Of a DNA stretch of 40,411 nucleotides, positions 32,375 to 40,095 are shown piece by piece. The position numbers were made by a program, and so were the translations under genes. The notes under the pieces are model-generated. The model searched no databases. It was not told the origin of the DNA and worked only from the letters and a program-made list of their open reading frames with translations. Source of the DNA: Alcaligenaceae bacterium (GTDB lineage: Bacteria > Pseudomonadota > Gammaproteobacteria > Burkholderiales > Burkholderiaceae_B); the NCBI GenBank assembly GCA_947484295.1, contig CANKOW010000004.1, forward strand, positions 1 to 40,411, written 5' to 3'. Position 1 is the first letter of the stretch; the number at the start of each line of letters is the position of its first letter.

Positions 32375-33849
32375 CACTCGGGCATCACCCTTGGGATCAA
32401 GGCATCCACCACTTTGGCTGAAGAGATCACGCCCGGCAAACCTGCACCAGGATGGGTACCTGCACCAACCAAATAGAGGTTCTTCAAACTTTCAGCGCGG
32501 TTATGAAAACGAAACCAAGCAGACTGCGTAAATATTGGCGAGATTGAGAAGCCTGCGCCGTGCTCACTCAGATAATCATGCTCGAAGTCTTTTGGCGTCA
32601 TGAAAAAATCTTCAGTGATTACAGATGACAGCTCGGGCAATATTGTTTTTTCTAAGGCAAGCACAATACGGTCACGTAAGGCTGGCCCTTGAACGGACCA
32701 GTCTTGCCCACCTTGCAAGTTGGGTACAGGGCAAAGTACGTAAAAACTGTCGCAGCCGTCAGGGGCAAAGCTTTTGTCGGTCGCCGTCGGACGATGCAGA
32801 TACAGTGAAAAATCTTCAGACAGGATCTTGCGATTAAAAATGTCTGCCAACAACTCTTGATAGCGCTCACCCATCCAAATCGTATGGTGGGCAATATCTG
32901 GATAGGTACGCGTCGTACCAAAATACAAGACGAATAGACCCATCGAGTACTGAGATTTTTTTAATTTTAAACGCGTAAAAAAAGATTGCTTTTTTGGCTC
33001 GAGCATATGCTGATACAAATAAGCTGGGTCAGCGTTGGACACAACCACGTCAGCCTCAAGGGTTTGGCCTCCTTCAAGTACGACACCTTTTACGGTGTCG
33101 GCCTCGACGAGCAAGCGTTCAACCGTTTGATTCAGCTGAATCTCAATCCCTTGGCGCAGCATCAGTTTTTCTAGGGCTGACACAATTGCTTGCGTACCAC
33201 CCATCGCAAACTGCACGCCGTAGGCGCGTTCAAGATAATGGATCAGACAATAAATACTAGTCGTATCAAAGGGGTTTCCACCCACCAGCAGTGGTTGAAT
33301 TGAGAACGCTTGCCGGAGTTTGTCGTTTTTAAGATAGTGAGACACCAGTTGCCAAACCGTTTTATAGCTCTGCAGTCCGATCAGGCTTGGTATCTGCTTC
33401 ACCATAAACAGAAAACTATCGAAGGGTGTGGCGGACAGCTCGGTGAATCCGACCTTAAAGATTCGCTTCGAGTGGTCAAGTAACTGAAGATACCTTTCAC
33501 AGTCAGCAGGTTCGATGCGCCGGATTTCAGCAAGCGTTTCTTCGAGGGTGCCGCCGTAATCAAAATGATCACCGTCCGCAAAATAGAAGCGGTACCAAGG
33601 GGTAAGCGGCACAAGGGAAACGTGATCGGCGAAAGTTTCACCAAATAGGGCAAACAGCTCTTCAAACAAAAATGAAGCTGTGATGACGGTGGGCCCAGCG
33701 TCATGACGAAAACCATTACGCTCAAAGGCTTGAGCACGTCCACCGAGCTGTGGGCAACGATCAATCAAGGTGACATCGTAGCCCTTGGCTTTGAAGCGCA
33801 GAGCGCTAGCGATGCCCCCAAAGCCACCGCCGATGATCAAAGCATGCAT
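32374..33849 (-). CDS. crtI: Phytoene desaturase (CrtI type)
   Basis: A 491-residue FAD-dependent desaturase that converts phytoene to lycopene by four desaturation steps in bacteria with CrtI. The N-terminal FAD fold is clear (ALIIGGGFGGIASALRF, then LIDRCPQLGGRAQAFERNGF and HDAGPTVIT), and the C-terminal signature reads YLVGAGTHPGAGLPGVISSA. The length matches the family (about 490-510). It follows crtE by 12 bp and overlaps crtB. Since crtY follows in the same operon, full desaturation to lycopene, not a partial product, is expected. Confidence 0.96.
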   Translation of the reverse strand: MHALIIGGGFGGIASALRFKAKGYDVTLIDRCPQLGGRAQAFERNGFRHDAGPTVITASFLFEELFALFGETFADHVSLVPLTPWYRFYFADGDHFDYGGTLEETLAEIRRIEPADCERYLQLLDHSKRIFKVGFTELSATPFDSFLFMVKQIPSLIGLQSYKTVWQLVSHYLKNDKLRQAFSIQPLLVGGNPFDTTSIYCLIHYLERAYGVQFAMGGTQAIVSALEKLMLRQGIEIQLNQTVERLLVEADTVKGVVLEGGQTLEADVVVSNADPAYLYQHMLEPKKQSFFTRLKLKKSQYSMGLFVLYFGTTRTYPDIAHHTIWMGERYQELLADIFNRKILSEDFSLYLHRPTATDKSFAPDGCDSFYVLCPVPNLQGGQDWSVQGPALRDRIVLALEKTILPELSSVITEDFFMTPKDFEHDYLSEHGAGFSISPIFTQSAWFRFHNRAESLKNLYLVGAGTHPGAGLPGVISSAKVVDALIPRVMPE

Positions 33850-33861
33850 AGATTGAGCTCG

Positions 33862-34818
33862 TTAATAAGACAACTGATTCAACAGACCACGAATATTCTT
33901 TGAGCATTCACTCAACATTGCGCCAGACTGCAAAGGTAATTGCGTCAACGCCCTCTCGGACCTTAGCAAGTATTCGGTCGCTAGGTCTTTAGCCAACCGC
34001 TTTGAATCAAATGCAGCATCTAGACCTTCATCCCTGAGCTCAAACACTGAAACGATGTTGAGCGCATCGCGTTCTTTGCCAGAGCCGTTTGTTTGACGTT
34101 GATCCACGTCAATATCCAGTAGATCATCATAAATTTGAAAGCCGACCGCAAAATCCTTGCAGGCTTGTTCGGTGCAAAGGATGGCACTGTTCTGACCGCT
34201 GAGCAAAAATACAAGCTCTAAGGGTAGGCTCAATAAAGCGCCCGATTTTGCTCTGACAATGGCCAGATAAGTCTCTAGCTGCATCTGCTCAGGCGTAATC
34301 GATAAATCGGCGCACTGACCGAAAATCGCTTCGCTCGAGCGGTGGTGCATCGCCTGATACATTTTTGCTAAGGCACCTGCTTTGCTGACGTTTGCCAGCG
34401 CGGCATAAGATGCGGATAAAAAAAGATCGCCACAACAAATCGCGATATCACTACCAAACTTGCTCCAAACTGCTTGGTGTCCCCGGCGAAACTCATCCCG
34501 GTCTTGAAGGTCATCATGTATTAAGGACGCATTATGCAAAAGCTCAACGACTGTCGCAACGATGATGCAGTCGTCTTCTTTCAGGCCGACCGCTTTGCCA
34601 GCGCTGAGGGCCAACCGCGCGCGCAGGCGCTGCCCCCCAGACTGCAAATGGTGGGATACAGCCTCTTGAATTCTGGTTGAGTTTGAAACGGATGTTTGCG
34701 GTGCGCTCTGCAAAGACGCGCGCATGCACATTTCGACTTGTTTTAGCAAAACCGTTGGTTCGCTAACCAAATAACGCGGGATTACCTGATTTGCTGAAAG
34801 AGCCGTACCCATACCCAT
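33862..34818 (-). CDS. crtE: Geranylgeranyl diphosphate synthase
   Basis: A 318-residue polyprenyl synthase supplying the C20 precursor. The two Asp-rich motifs are present: IHDDLQDRDEFRRG (DDLQD at 102-106) and YDDLLDID in the second half. GGQRLRARLAL carries the diphosphate-binding Arg residues. I place the start at the ATG at 34818 because GGAG lies 6 bases upstream; an open extension to 34887 would run through the terminator hairpin and has no site. Residues just before the first Asp motif set chain length; the neighbours (crtI, crtB) argue for C20. It is the first crt gene behind the rhodopsin and its terminator. Confidence 0.93.
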   Translation of the reverse strand: MGMGTALSANQVIPRYLVSEPTVLLKQVEMCMRASLQSAPQTSVSNSTRIQEAVSHHLQSGGQRLRARLALSAGKAVGLKEDDCIIVATVVELLHNASLIHDDLQDRDEFRRGHQAVWSKFGSDIAICCGDLFLSASYAALANVSKAGALAKMYQAMHHRSSEAIFGQCADLSITPEQMQLETYLAIVRAKSGALLSLPLELVFLLSGQNSAILCTEQACKDFAVGFQIYDDLLDIDVDQRQTNGSGKERDALNIVSVFELRDEGLDAAFDSKRLAKDLATEYLLRSERALTQLPLQSGAMLSECSKNIRGLLNQLSY

Positions 34819-34851
34819 TCGAGCTCCATCACACTTTTTATATATTTTTTT

Positions 34852-34875
34852 AAAAAATCCCCGGCCGTAGCCGGG
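34852..34875 (-). terminator. Rho-independent terminator after the rhodopsin gene
   Basis: On the minus strand CCCGGC-TACG-GCCGGG (six G/C pairs, 4-base loop) is followed by GA and six T. It lies 28 bp after the rhodopsin stop and 34 bp before the crtE start. Partial termination here would give much more rhodopsin mRNA than crt mRNA. Confidence 0.85.
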
Positions 34876-34902
34876 AATTTTCTTCAAGCAAACACAAAAA
34901 TC

Positions 34903-35700
34903 TTAATGCTTTGACGCTTCTGATTCTGTGACTGCAACTTTCCAGATGATCAGGCCAAAGGCAATCTTGTTCAACACATCAGCCAGGTTATAGATGATGT
35001 TCAGAGCTGCTGCGCTGCTGGCAGGGCTGCTACCAGACAAGTAACCGAAGAAATAACCGATTGGGTAAATTGCCCAACCAATGGTCACGATCCAACGCAT
35101 TAAGCTAAATGCCGATTGCACTGATGGTGGAGCACTTGCTGCATTAATCTTGCTGGCTTCGCCGGCGAAGATTTCATACAAAATGTAGAACCAACCGATC
35201 ATACCAACGATGAACGCTGGCCAAACAGGTGCATAACCAGCTTCGCCAACATAACCGCCAACCAACATAACCAGAGTACCGATCATCAAACGCCAGAACA
35301 CACCGCCTGGTACCTTGGCGATCGCGGCCAAAATCAGATAAAACTCGATCATTAACAGCGGCACTGTGATCAGCCAATCGATGTAACGGAAGACCGTTGG
35401 CGTTGAGCCCGTTGCAACCCAAACGTCGCGCATGTAAAAGTAATGCACAGCGGCGATTAAAGTTACCAAGCCCGACACGGTCAGTGAAGTTTTCCATTTA
35501 GCAGAGACACGGTCTCTTTCTAAAAAGAAAAACGCAGTTGACGCGATCAAGGCCATCGAAATGAGCCAAAACGAAATACCAACAAAGTCGTCTTGCTTGA
35601 GCACTGATGAAGAGGCCCAAGCCGGGGTGCTCGACAACGCTAACAACACACTACCACCGAGGACGGCTTTCCCTCGAGACCAGATTGAATTTAATTTCAT
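34903..35700 (-). CDS. Proteorhodopsin, light-driven proton pump (green-tuned)
   Basis: A 265-residue seven-helix retinal protein. The N-terminus is a cleavable signal (cleavage near TPAWA-SS, residue 29). Helix C reads RYIDWLITVPLLMIEFYLIL: proton acceptor Asp108, Thr112 and donor Glu119 form the DTE motif of proton pumps, and Leu116 at the spectral-tuning site (Leu105 of green proteorhodopsin, Gln in blue forms) predicts green absorption. His86 aligns with the acceptor-partner His75. Lys245 in NLADVLNKIAFGL is the retinal Schiff-base lysine. The start is fixed by AAAGGGA just upstream; a 34-codon upstream extension is rejected. Retinal is made by the five genes that follow. Confidence 0.97.
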   Translation of the reverse strand: MKLNSIWSRGKAVLGGSVLLALSSTPAWASSSVLKQDDFVGISFWLISMALIASTAFFFLERDRVSAKWKTSLTVSGLVTLIAAVHYFYMRDVWVATGSTPTVFRYIDWLITVPLLMIEFYLILAAIAKVPGGVFWRLMIGTLVMLVGGYVGEAGYAPVWPAFIVGMIGWFYILYEIFAGEASKINAASAPPSVQSAFSLMRWIVTIGWAIYPIGYFFGYLSGSSPASSAAALNIIYNLADVLNKIAFGLIIWKVAVTESEASKH

Positions 35701-35833
35701 GATGTCCCTTTCGATTAAATTTCCAATAGCGAAAAATATCGCAACCTCAAAGGTACACCGAGTGCAGCAGATTTCACAACTCATTTTTCGCAATGACGCC
35801 ATCCCTTGTATGAATGATGCAACAACGAATTCA

Positions 35834-35848
35834 CTAATTTAAAATTAG
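35834..35848. promoter_or_regulatory. 15-bp palindrome upstream of the rhodopsin gene
   Basis: CTAATTT-A-AAATTAG has perfect 7-bp arms and lies about 135 bp before the rhodopsin start. A plausible operator, but its low complexity means chance is possible. Confidence 0.3.
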
Positions 35849-35935
35849 GTTTATGCGAAAAGGTATTCACTCATAAAAAAGAAACATCAAACAATTGCTT
35901 ACAATAAAATAAATCGTGTTAGGTTTATACACAAA

Positions 35936-36032
35936 AACTAAACAAAATTTATACAAGAAGAACTAAATAATATTTATATAAAAGAACTAAATAATATTTA
36001 TATAAAAGAACTAAATAATATTTATATAGAAA
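35936..36032. repeat. 24-bp AT-rich tandem repeat array
   Basis: A 24-bp unit beginning AACTAAATAATATTTATAT and ending AAAAG occurs at 35961-35984 and 35985-36008 without mismatch, then at 36009-36032 with a change near its end. A degenerate copy (AACTAAACAAAATTTATAC...) precedes them at 35936-35960. There are no unique spacers, so this is not CRISPR. The array sits 60-160 bp before the CoA-transferase start and 230-330 bp from the rhodopsin start. Confidence 0.9.
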
Positions 36033-36094
36033 CGCTGCGTTCAATGAAAATCTTTACTGAGCGCGCACCCTCTTAAAAACAAAGCGCCACTTTT

Positions 36095-37315
36095 ATGACA
36101 AACACACAAAACAACAAAGCTTTACCCCTAACTGGGCTTAAGGTTCTTGACTTAACACGCGCCTTGGCAGGTCCCTTTAGCGCGATGATTTTGGCCGACC
36201 TAGGCGCCGATGTCATCAAAATCGAACCCACGCCGAATGGCGAGATGGTTCGGGGCTGGGGCCCGTTTCAAGATGGCATCAGCGTCTATTACCTAAGCAT
36301 TCATCGCAACAAACGCAGTTTAGCGGTTGACTTTAGACAGCCCAAAGGGCTTGAACTCATTCGCACCATGGCCAAACAGGCCGACATCATTATCGAAAAC
36401 TTCAAGCCCGGTGTGATGGCTGATATGAAGATGGATTACGCAGCACTTTCGGCTTTGAATCCACGTTTGATCTATGCCTCGATTACCGGCTTTGGCAACA
36501 CCGGCCCTTATGGCAGCTGGCCCGGTATGGATCAAATCGCACAAGGGATGTCAGGGCTCATGAGCTTGACGGGCCAAGCCGCAACGGGCCCGACGCGCGT
36601 AGGGATCCCAATCGGCGACGTGGTGGGCGGTATGTGGGCCACCATGGGGATTCAGGCCGCCATCATTCAGCGCCAGGCAACCGGCCGCGGTCAACTGGTT
36701 GAAACGTCTTTGCTTGCCGGCTTGATCGGCTTGCTTACCGTACAGGGGCAGCGTCAATTGAGCTTGGGCGATACCCCGGGTGTAGCGGGTAACGATCACC
36801 CAGTGATCTGTCCCTATGGCATGTTCGAAGCCAGCGACGGCCCGTTCAATATGGCGGCGGCCACTGAGGATATGTGGGTCAAGCTTTGTCAATTAATAGG
36901 CATTGAAGACTGGATCACGCATCCCGATTTCAAAGACAACGCGAGTCGTTGTAAACATCGTGAGCAAGTCAAAGAACGTCTAAACAAAATATTTGCGACC
37001 CGCAAAAAAATGGAGTGGACACTCGAACTCGTGAAGCTGAGTATCCCAGCAGGCCCGATTTTGACTTTGGATCAAGTCTTTAAAGACCCGCACATCGTTG
37101 AAACGGGCTTGGTCGAAGAAGTCGATCACCCCAAACTTGGCAAACTCAAGCTCGTGGGTAACCCTTTAAAAATGGAAGGCTTTGGCGGCAAAACCGTACG
37201 CACTGCACCACCCGAACTCGGCGCTGATTCACGCGAGGTGCTTCAAGAGTACGGGCTATCAGACGCTGATATCAACACCCTGATTGCAGAAAAAATCATT
37301 CAAAGTACACATTAA
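36095..37315 (+). CDS. CaiB/BaiF-family (class III) CoA-transferase
   Basis: A 406-residue CoA-transferase. Family hallmarks: GLKVLDLTRALAGPFSAMIL and LGADVIKIEP at the N-terminus, NKRSLAVDF, IIENFKPGVM, and a probable catalytic Asp146 in WPGMDQIAQGMSGLM (the Asp that forms the acyl anhydride). The rest includes RVGIPIGDVVGG and GRGQLVETSL, also typical. It moves CoA between acyl groups, letting a free acid enter catabolism without ATP. It heads a plus-strand group with a VOC protein and an enoyl-CoA hydratase and then Bug receptors. No strong Shine-Dalgarno is seen. Donor and acceptor unknown. Confidence 0.95.
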   Translation: MTNTQNNKALPLTGLKVLDLTRALAGPFSAMILADLGADVIKIEPTPNGEMVRGWGPFQDGISVYYLSIHRNKRSLAVDFRQPKGLELIRTMAKQADIIIENFKPGVMADMKMDYAALSALNPRLIYASITGFGNTGPYGSWPGMDQIAQGMSGLMSLTGQAATGPTRVGIPIGDVVGGMWATMGIQAAIIQRQATGRGQLVETSLLAGLIGLLTVQGQRQLSLGDTPGVAGNDHPVICPYGMFEASDGPFNMAAATEDMWVKLCQLIGIEDWITHPDFKDNASRCKHREQVKERLNKIFATRKKMEWTLELVKLSIPAGPILTLDQVFKDPHIVETGLVEEVDHPKLGKLKLVGNPLKMEGFGGKTVRTAPPELGADSREVLQEYGLSDADINTLIAEKIIQSTH

Positions 37316-37325
37316 GGATTGCAGC

Positions 37326-38240
37326 ATGCTTGCCTCAAAAATCACCTATATCGCCGTTGCCTCAAACGACCCTGAAATAACCTGTTCGATCTATGAAAAA
37401 TACTTTGAATTGCCACGCACCGATTTCAATACAGCTGAGGGCAAAGTGTCTTTGTTCAGTATCGGTCAAAGTGCGTTAGCCGTTGTGCCCCTTGGCCATT
37501 CGCTGATTGATGGTGACGTGAAGCCGGGCGTGCATCACATTGCCTTTGGCTTGCAAGACCCTGAGGCTGCAGTCAAAAACTTTGCTTTGACGCCCACCCC
37601 AGCAATTGGCTTAGACGGGCGCCGCAGTTTTGCCATCGACCCCGCGCAAACTTGTGGGGTACGTGTGCGTCTAACCGAACCCCTGGCGCTTCCCGCCCAT
37701 ATAAGTGGGGCGATTGAACGCATCGATCATCTTGGTATCGCAAGTACGGATGTTGCCGAAGACGAGAGCGTATTTGCTAACAAGCTTGGCTTTGCAGTTG
37801 AAAGTCGACAAACCGACATGGAGGTCAACATCTCGGTTGAAAGTTTTACCTCTGATAAATATGGCGTGGTCTACCACACGCAACCACCGAAGCCGATCGG
37901 CGGCTTACGCGTTACCTTTATTACGATTGGCGATCTTGAGCTTGAGTTCTTGGCAAACTTTGATCCAAGCCAAGGGGCACACATTGAGCACGGTCAGTCA
38001 GGCTCAACGAAACAAGACCAAGGTGCCATCACACGCTTTGTTCAGTCGCGCGGACGTGGTCTGCATCACATCGCCATCAAGGCCAGCGATATCAATGGCA
38101 CCTTGAAAAAAATGTCGAAGGCTGGCTTTCAGATGATCGATCAAGTCGGTCGGCCGGGTTCGCGTCGTGCGTTGATCGGCTTTCCGCATCCAAAATCGAC
38201 AGGTGGGATTTTGATGCATCTGGTTCAGCGTGATGTCTGA
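37326..38240 (+). CDS. Two-domain VOC-superfamily protein
   Basis: A 304-residue protein with two glyoxalase/bleomycin-resistance (VOC) units, about 4-115 and 135-300. Metal-site candidates are the His residues in VHHIAFGL, RIDHLGIAST and LHHIAIKASD. The final strand reads GGILMHLVQ, with a His where methylmalonyl-CoA epimerases and hydroxyphenylpyruvate dioxygenases usually have Glu, so the metal set differs. I start it at the ATG with AAGGATTG upstream, 10 bp after the CoA-transferase; a longer in-frame extension would overlap that gene. Position between a CoA-transferase and an enoyl-CoA hydratase suggests an epimerase, isomerase or dioxygenase acting on an acyl-CoA or aromatic intermediate. 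Confidence 0.85.
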   Translation: MLASKITYIAVASNDPEITCSIYEKYFELPRTDFNTAEGKVSLFSIGQSALAVVPLGHSLIDGDVKPGVHHIAFGLQDPEAAVKNFALTPTPAIGLDGRRSFAIDPAQTCGVRVRLTEPLALPAHISGAIERIDHLGIASTDVAEDESVFANKLGFAVESRQTDMEVNISVESFTSDKYGVVYHTQPPKPIGGLRVTFITIGDLELEFLANFDPSQGAHIEHGQSGSTKQDQGAITRFVQSRGRGLHHIAIKASDINGTLKKMSKAGFQMIDQVGRPGSRRALIGFPHPKSTGGILMHLVQRDV

Positions 38241-39015
38241 GGCACTTGTTCTCACTGAAAGACAAGGCGATTGCCTAATCGTGCGCCTGAACCGGCCGCA
38301 CGACGGTAACGCGATCAATTTGGCGGTCGCGCAAAGTCTTGCAGCGTTAATTGAAGATTGCCGCAAAGATTCAAGCCTGCGTGCTGTGATTTTGACCGGT
38401 AGCGGCGACAAGTTCTTTTGTACAGGTGGCGATGTCAAAGCCTATGCAAAAATTGAAACTGAAACCGCCTTGAACGAAGTCTTTGACACCATTCGCACTT
38501 TGCTAGACGCGCTTGAGCAACTACCCTGCCCTGTGATCGCGGCGATCAACGGATATGCCATTGGTGGTGGTGCTGAACTTTCACTGGCCTGCGATTTTCG
38601 GGTGATTGAACAAGGGGCGCAGATTGGCTTTCCGCAATCTCGATTAGGCATCTTGCCAGGCTGGAATGGGATCTCGCGGCTTGTACCCTTGGTTGGGCGT
38701 GCCGCTGCAGCAAAAATGTTATTTGATGGCAGGCGCATCGATGCCGAGCAAGCACTGGTAATTGGTTTAGCCACTACGGTGGCACCAGCGGGCGAGAGCT
38801 TACGCGTGGCACTCGAGTTAGCCCAGACGTTTAGCGGCACTGCGCCACTGTCGATTGCTGCAATCAAGGCAGAACTCAACGCTGTGACGCAAAGCTTAGG
38901 CGATGTCAGAGCGCAGTCGCGTCAGGCCTTTGCTGAGCTTTGGTTTACCGCCGATCATAAAGAAGCTGAACACGCTTTTGCAGAAAAACGCTTACCTAAG
39001 TTTAAGGGGCTATAG
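38233..39015 (+). CDS. Enoyl-CoA hydratase/isomerase (crotonase family)
   Basis: A 260-residue crotonase-fold protein. The oxyanion-hole motifs are present: FCTGGDVKAYAK (first Gly-Gly) and INGYAIGGGAELSLACDFR (second). FPQSRLGILPGWNGISRL follows, with Glu replaced by Gln at the spot where hydratases have one catalytic Glu (FPE.. becomes FPQ..), while AELSLACD retains the other acidic residue. So hydration may be altered and isomerase, hydrolase or decarboxylase activity is possible. The start overlaps the VOC stop by 8 bp (a GTG three bases earlier is an alternative). It belongs to the same operon. Confidence 0.92.
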   Translation: MSEALVLTERQGDCLIVRLNRPHDGNAINLAVAQSLAALIEDCRKDSSLRAVILTGSGDKFFCTGGDVKAYAKIETETALNEVFDTIRTLLDALEQLPCPVIAAINGYAIGGGAELSLACDFRVIEQGAQIGFPQSRLGILPGWNGISRLVPLVGRAAAAKMLFDGRRIDAEQALVIGLATTVAPAGESLRVALELAQTFSGTAPLSIAAIKAELNAVTQSLGDVRAQSRQAFAELWFTADHKEAEHAFAEKRLPKFKGL

Positions 39016-39080
39016 TGGAGAAAAAGCCAACAAATATGGCTCATTAGGCAGATCAACATACTTTCCAGGAGACAAGCATC

Positions 39081-40058
39081 ATGCGTAAAAAAATCATCGC
39101 AACAACTGCTGCAGCAACATTAATCGGACTCACAGCGGGCACTGTATCGGCTCAAGACTTTCCGAGCAAAGGGCCAATCAAATTAGTCGTAGGCTTTGCC
39201 CCAGGCGGTGGCACCGATGCGATTGCAAGAGCGTTGAATACCAAACTATCAGAAATTCTTAAACAAACGGTTGTGGTTGAAAACAAAGCAGGTGCTGGCG
39301 GAACCTTATCCACAGATTTCGTTGCGAAATCGGCGCCTGATGGCTACACCATCAGCTTCACGTTAAACAACCACGCTATTAACCAAGCGCTTTACGCGAA
39401 CTTACCGTTCGACACTGAAAGAGACTTGCGAGGCGTGGCTTTAATTGGGTCGCTCACCCAACTCTTTGCTTCTAACCCAAGCGCCCCCGCAAAAACCTTG
39501 CAAGAATTTTTAGCACAGGCTAAAGGTAGCGATGGCCGACTCAAAACCTATGCAAGCGGTGGTGTTGGCTCGCCTGGGCATTTTGCTACAGCCTACTTAG
39601 AGTTTTTAGCAAAAGCCCAACTGACCCATGTCCCTTATCGTGGCGCAGGTCCGGCCATTGCTGATGTTGTGGGCAATCACGTACCTTATATTTTGTCGAC
39701 CCTCAGTGGCCTGTTGGCTAATGTCAAAGCCGGCAAACTACACCCAATCGCTGTGACCTCTAAAGAGCGCAGCCCGTTATTGCCAAACGTACCCACCATT
39801 GCTGAAAGTGGTTTCCCGGGCTATGACATGGATACCTGGATTGCAATGTTTGTGCCTCGTCAAACACCAGACGCGATTGTCGACATACTGTACAAAGCGA
39901 CGATGGAGGCCGTGAAAGCCCCCGACGTGCAAGACCGCATCACCTCGCAAGCCGGCATCGTTAGAACCGGCACCCCTGCACAACTTGATGCCTTAGTGAA
40001 AACAGAGATTGCTCAATTCACAAAAATCGTAAAAGACAGCAATATCAAGCCAGAGTAA
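39081..40058 (+). CDS. Bug/TctC-family periplasmic solute-binding receptor
   Basis: A 325-residue exported receptor with an N-terminal signal (KKIIATTAAATLIGLTAG, cleavage after VSAQ). Mature features: IKLVVGFAPGGGTDAIAR, VVENKAGAGGTLSTDFV, APDGYTI, THVPYRGAGPAIADV and a C-terminal lobe with DMDTWIAMFVPRQTP. AGGAGA lies 7-12 bases before the ATG. It is 65 bp after the enoyl-CoA hydratase gene and 37 bp before a second Bug gene. It probably captures the acid that the upstream CoA-transferase operon degrades. Confidence 0.95.
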   Translation: MRKKIIATTAAATLIGLTAGTVSAQDFPSKGPIKLVVGFAPGGGTDAIARALNTKLSEILKQTVVVENKAGAGGTLSTDFVAKSAPDGYTISFTLNNHAINQALYANLPFDTERDLRGVALIGSLTQLFASNPSAPAKTLQEFLAQAKGSDGRLKTYASGGVGSPGHFATAYLEFLAKAQLTHVPYRGAGPAIADVVGNHVPYILSTLSGLLANVKAGKLHPIAVTSKERSPLLPNVPTIAESGFPGYDMDTWIAMFVPRQTPDAIVDILYKATMEAVKAPDVQDRITSQAGIVRTGTPAQLDALVKTEIAQFTKIVKDSNIKPE

Positions 40059-40095
40059 TTTAAACACTTTGACTTGCAATCATTGAGGAGACAAC

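Larger units (their letters stand above)
35701..36094. other. Intergenic region between rhodopsin and CoA-transferase genes
   Basis: A 394-bp divergent, AT-rich spacer with no supported gene. It contains the rhodopsin ribosome-binding site (AAAGGGA), a 15-bp palindrome, two copies of TTAGGTTTAT (35845-35854 and 35919-35928) and an array of 24-bp tandem repeats. Promoters for the rhodopsin operon and the catabolic genes should be here, but no -35/-10 pair convinced me. Confidence 0.7.

Noticed and set aside
34819-34887. Upstream in-frame extension of crtE
   Set aside because: It would be encoded by the terminator hairpin and its T-tract; GGAG 6 bases before the ATG at 34818 marks the real start.
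35701-35802. Upstream in-frame extension of the rhodopsin gene (34 codons)
   Set aside because: The extension is Cys-rich and unlike opsins, while the downstream ATG has a strong AAAGGGA site and starts a good signal peptide.
35936-36032. CRISPR array
   Set aside because: Units are directly adjacent without unique spacers and there are no cas genes.
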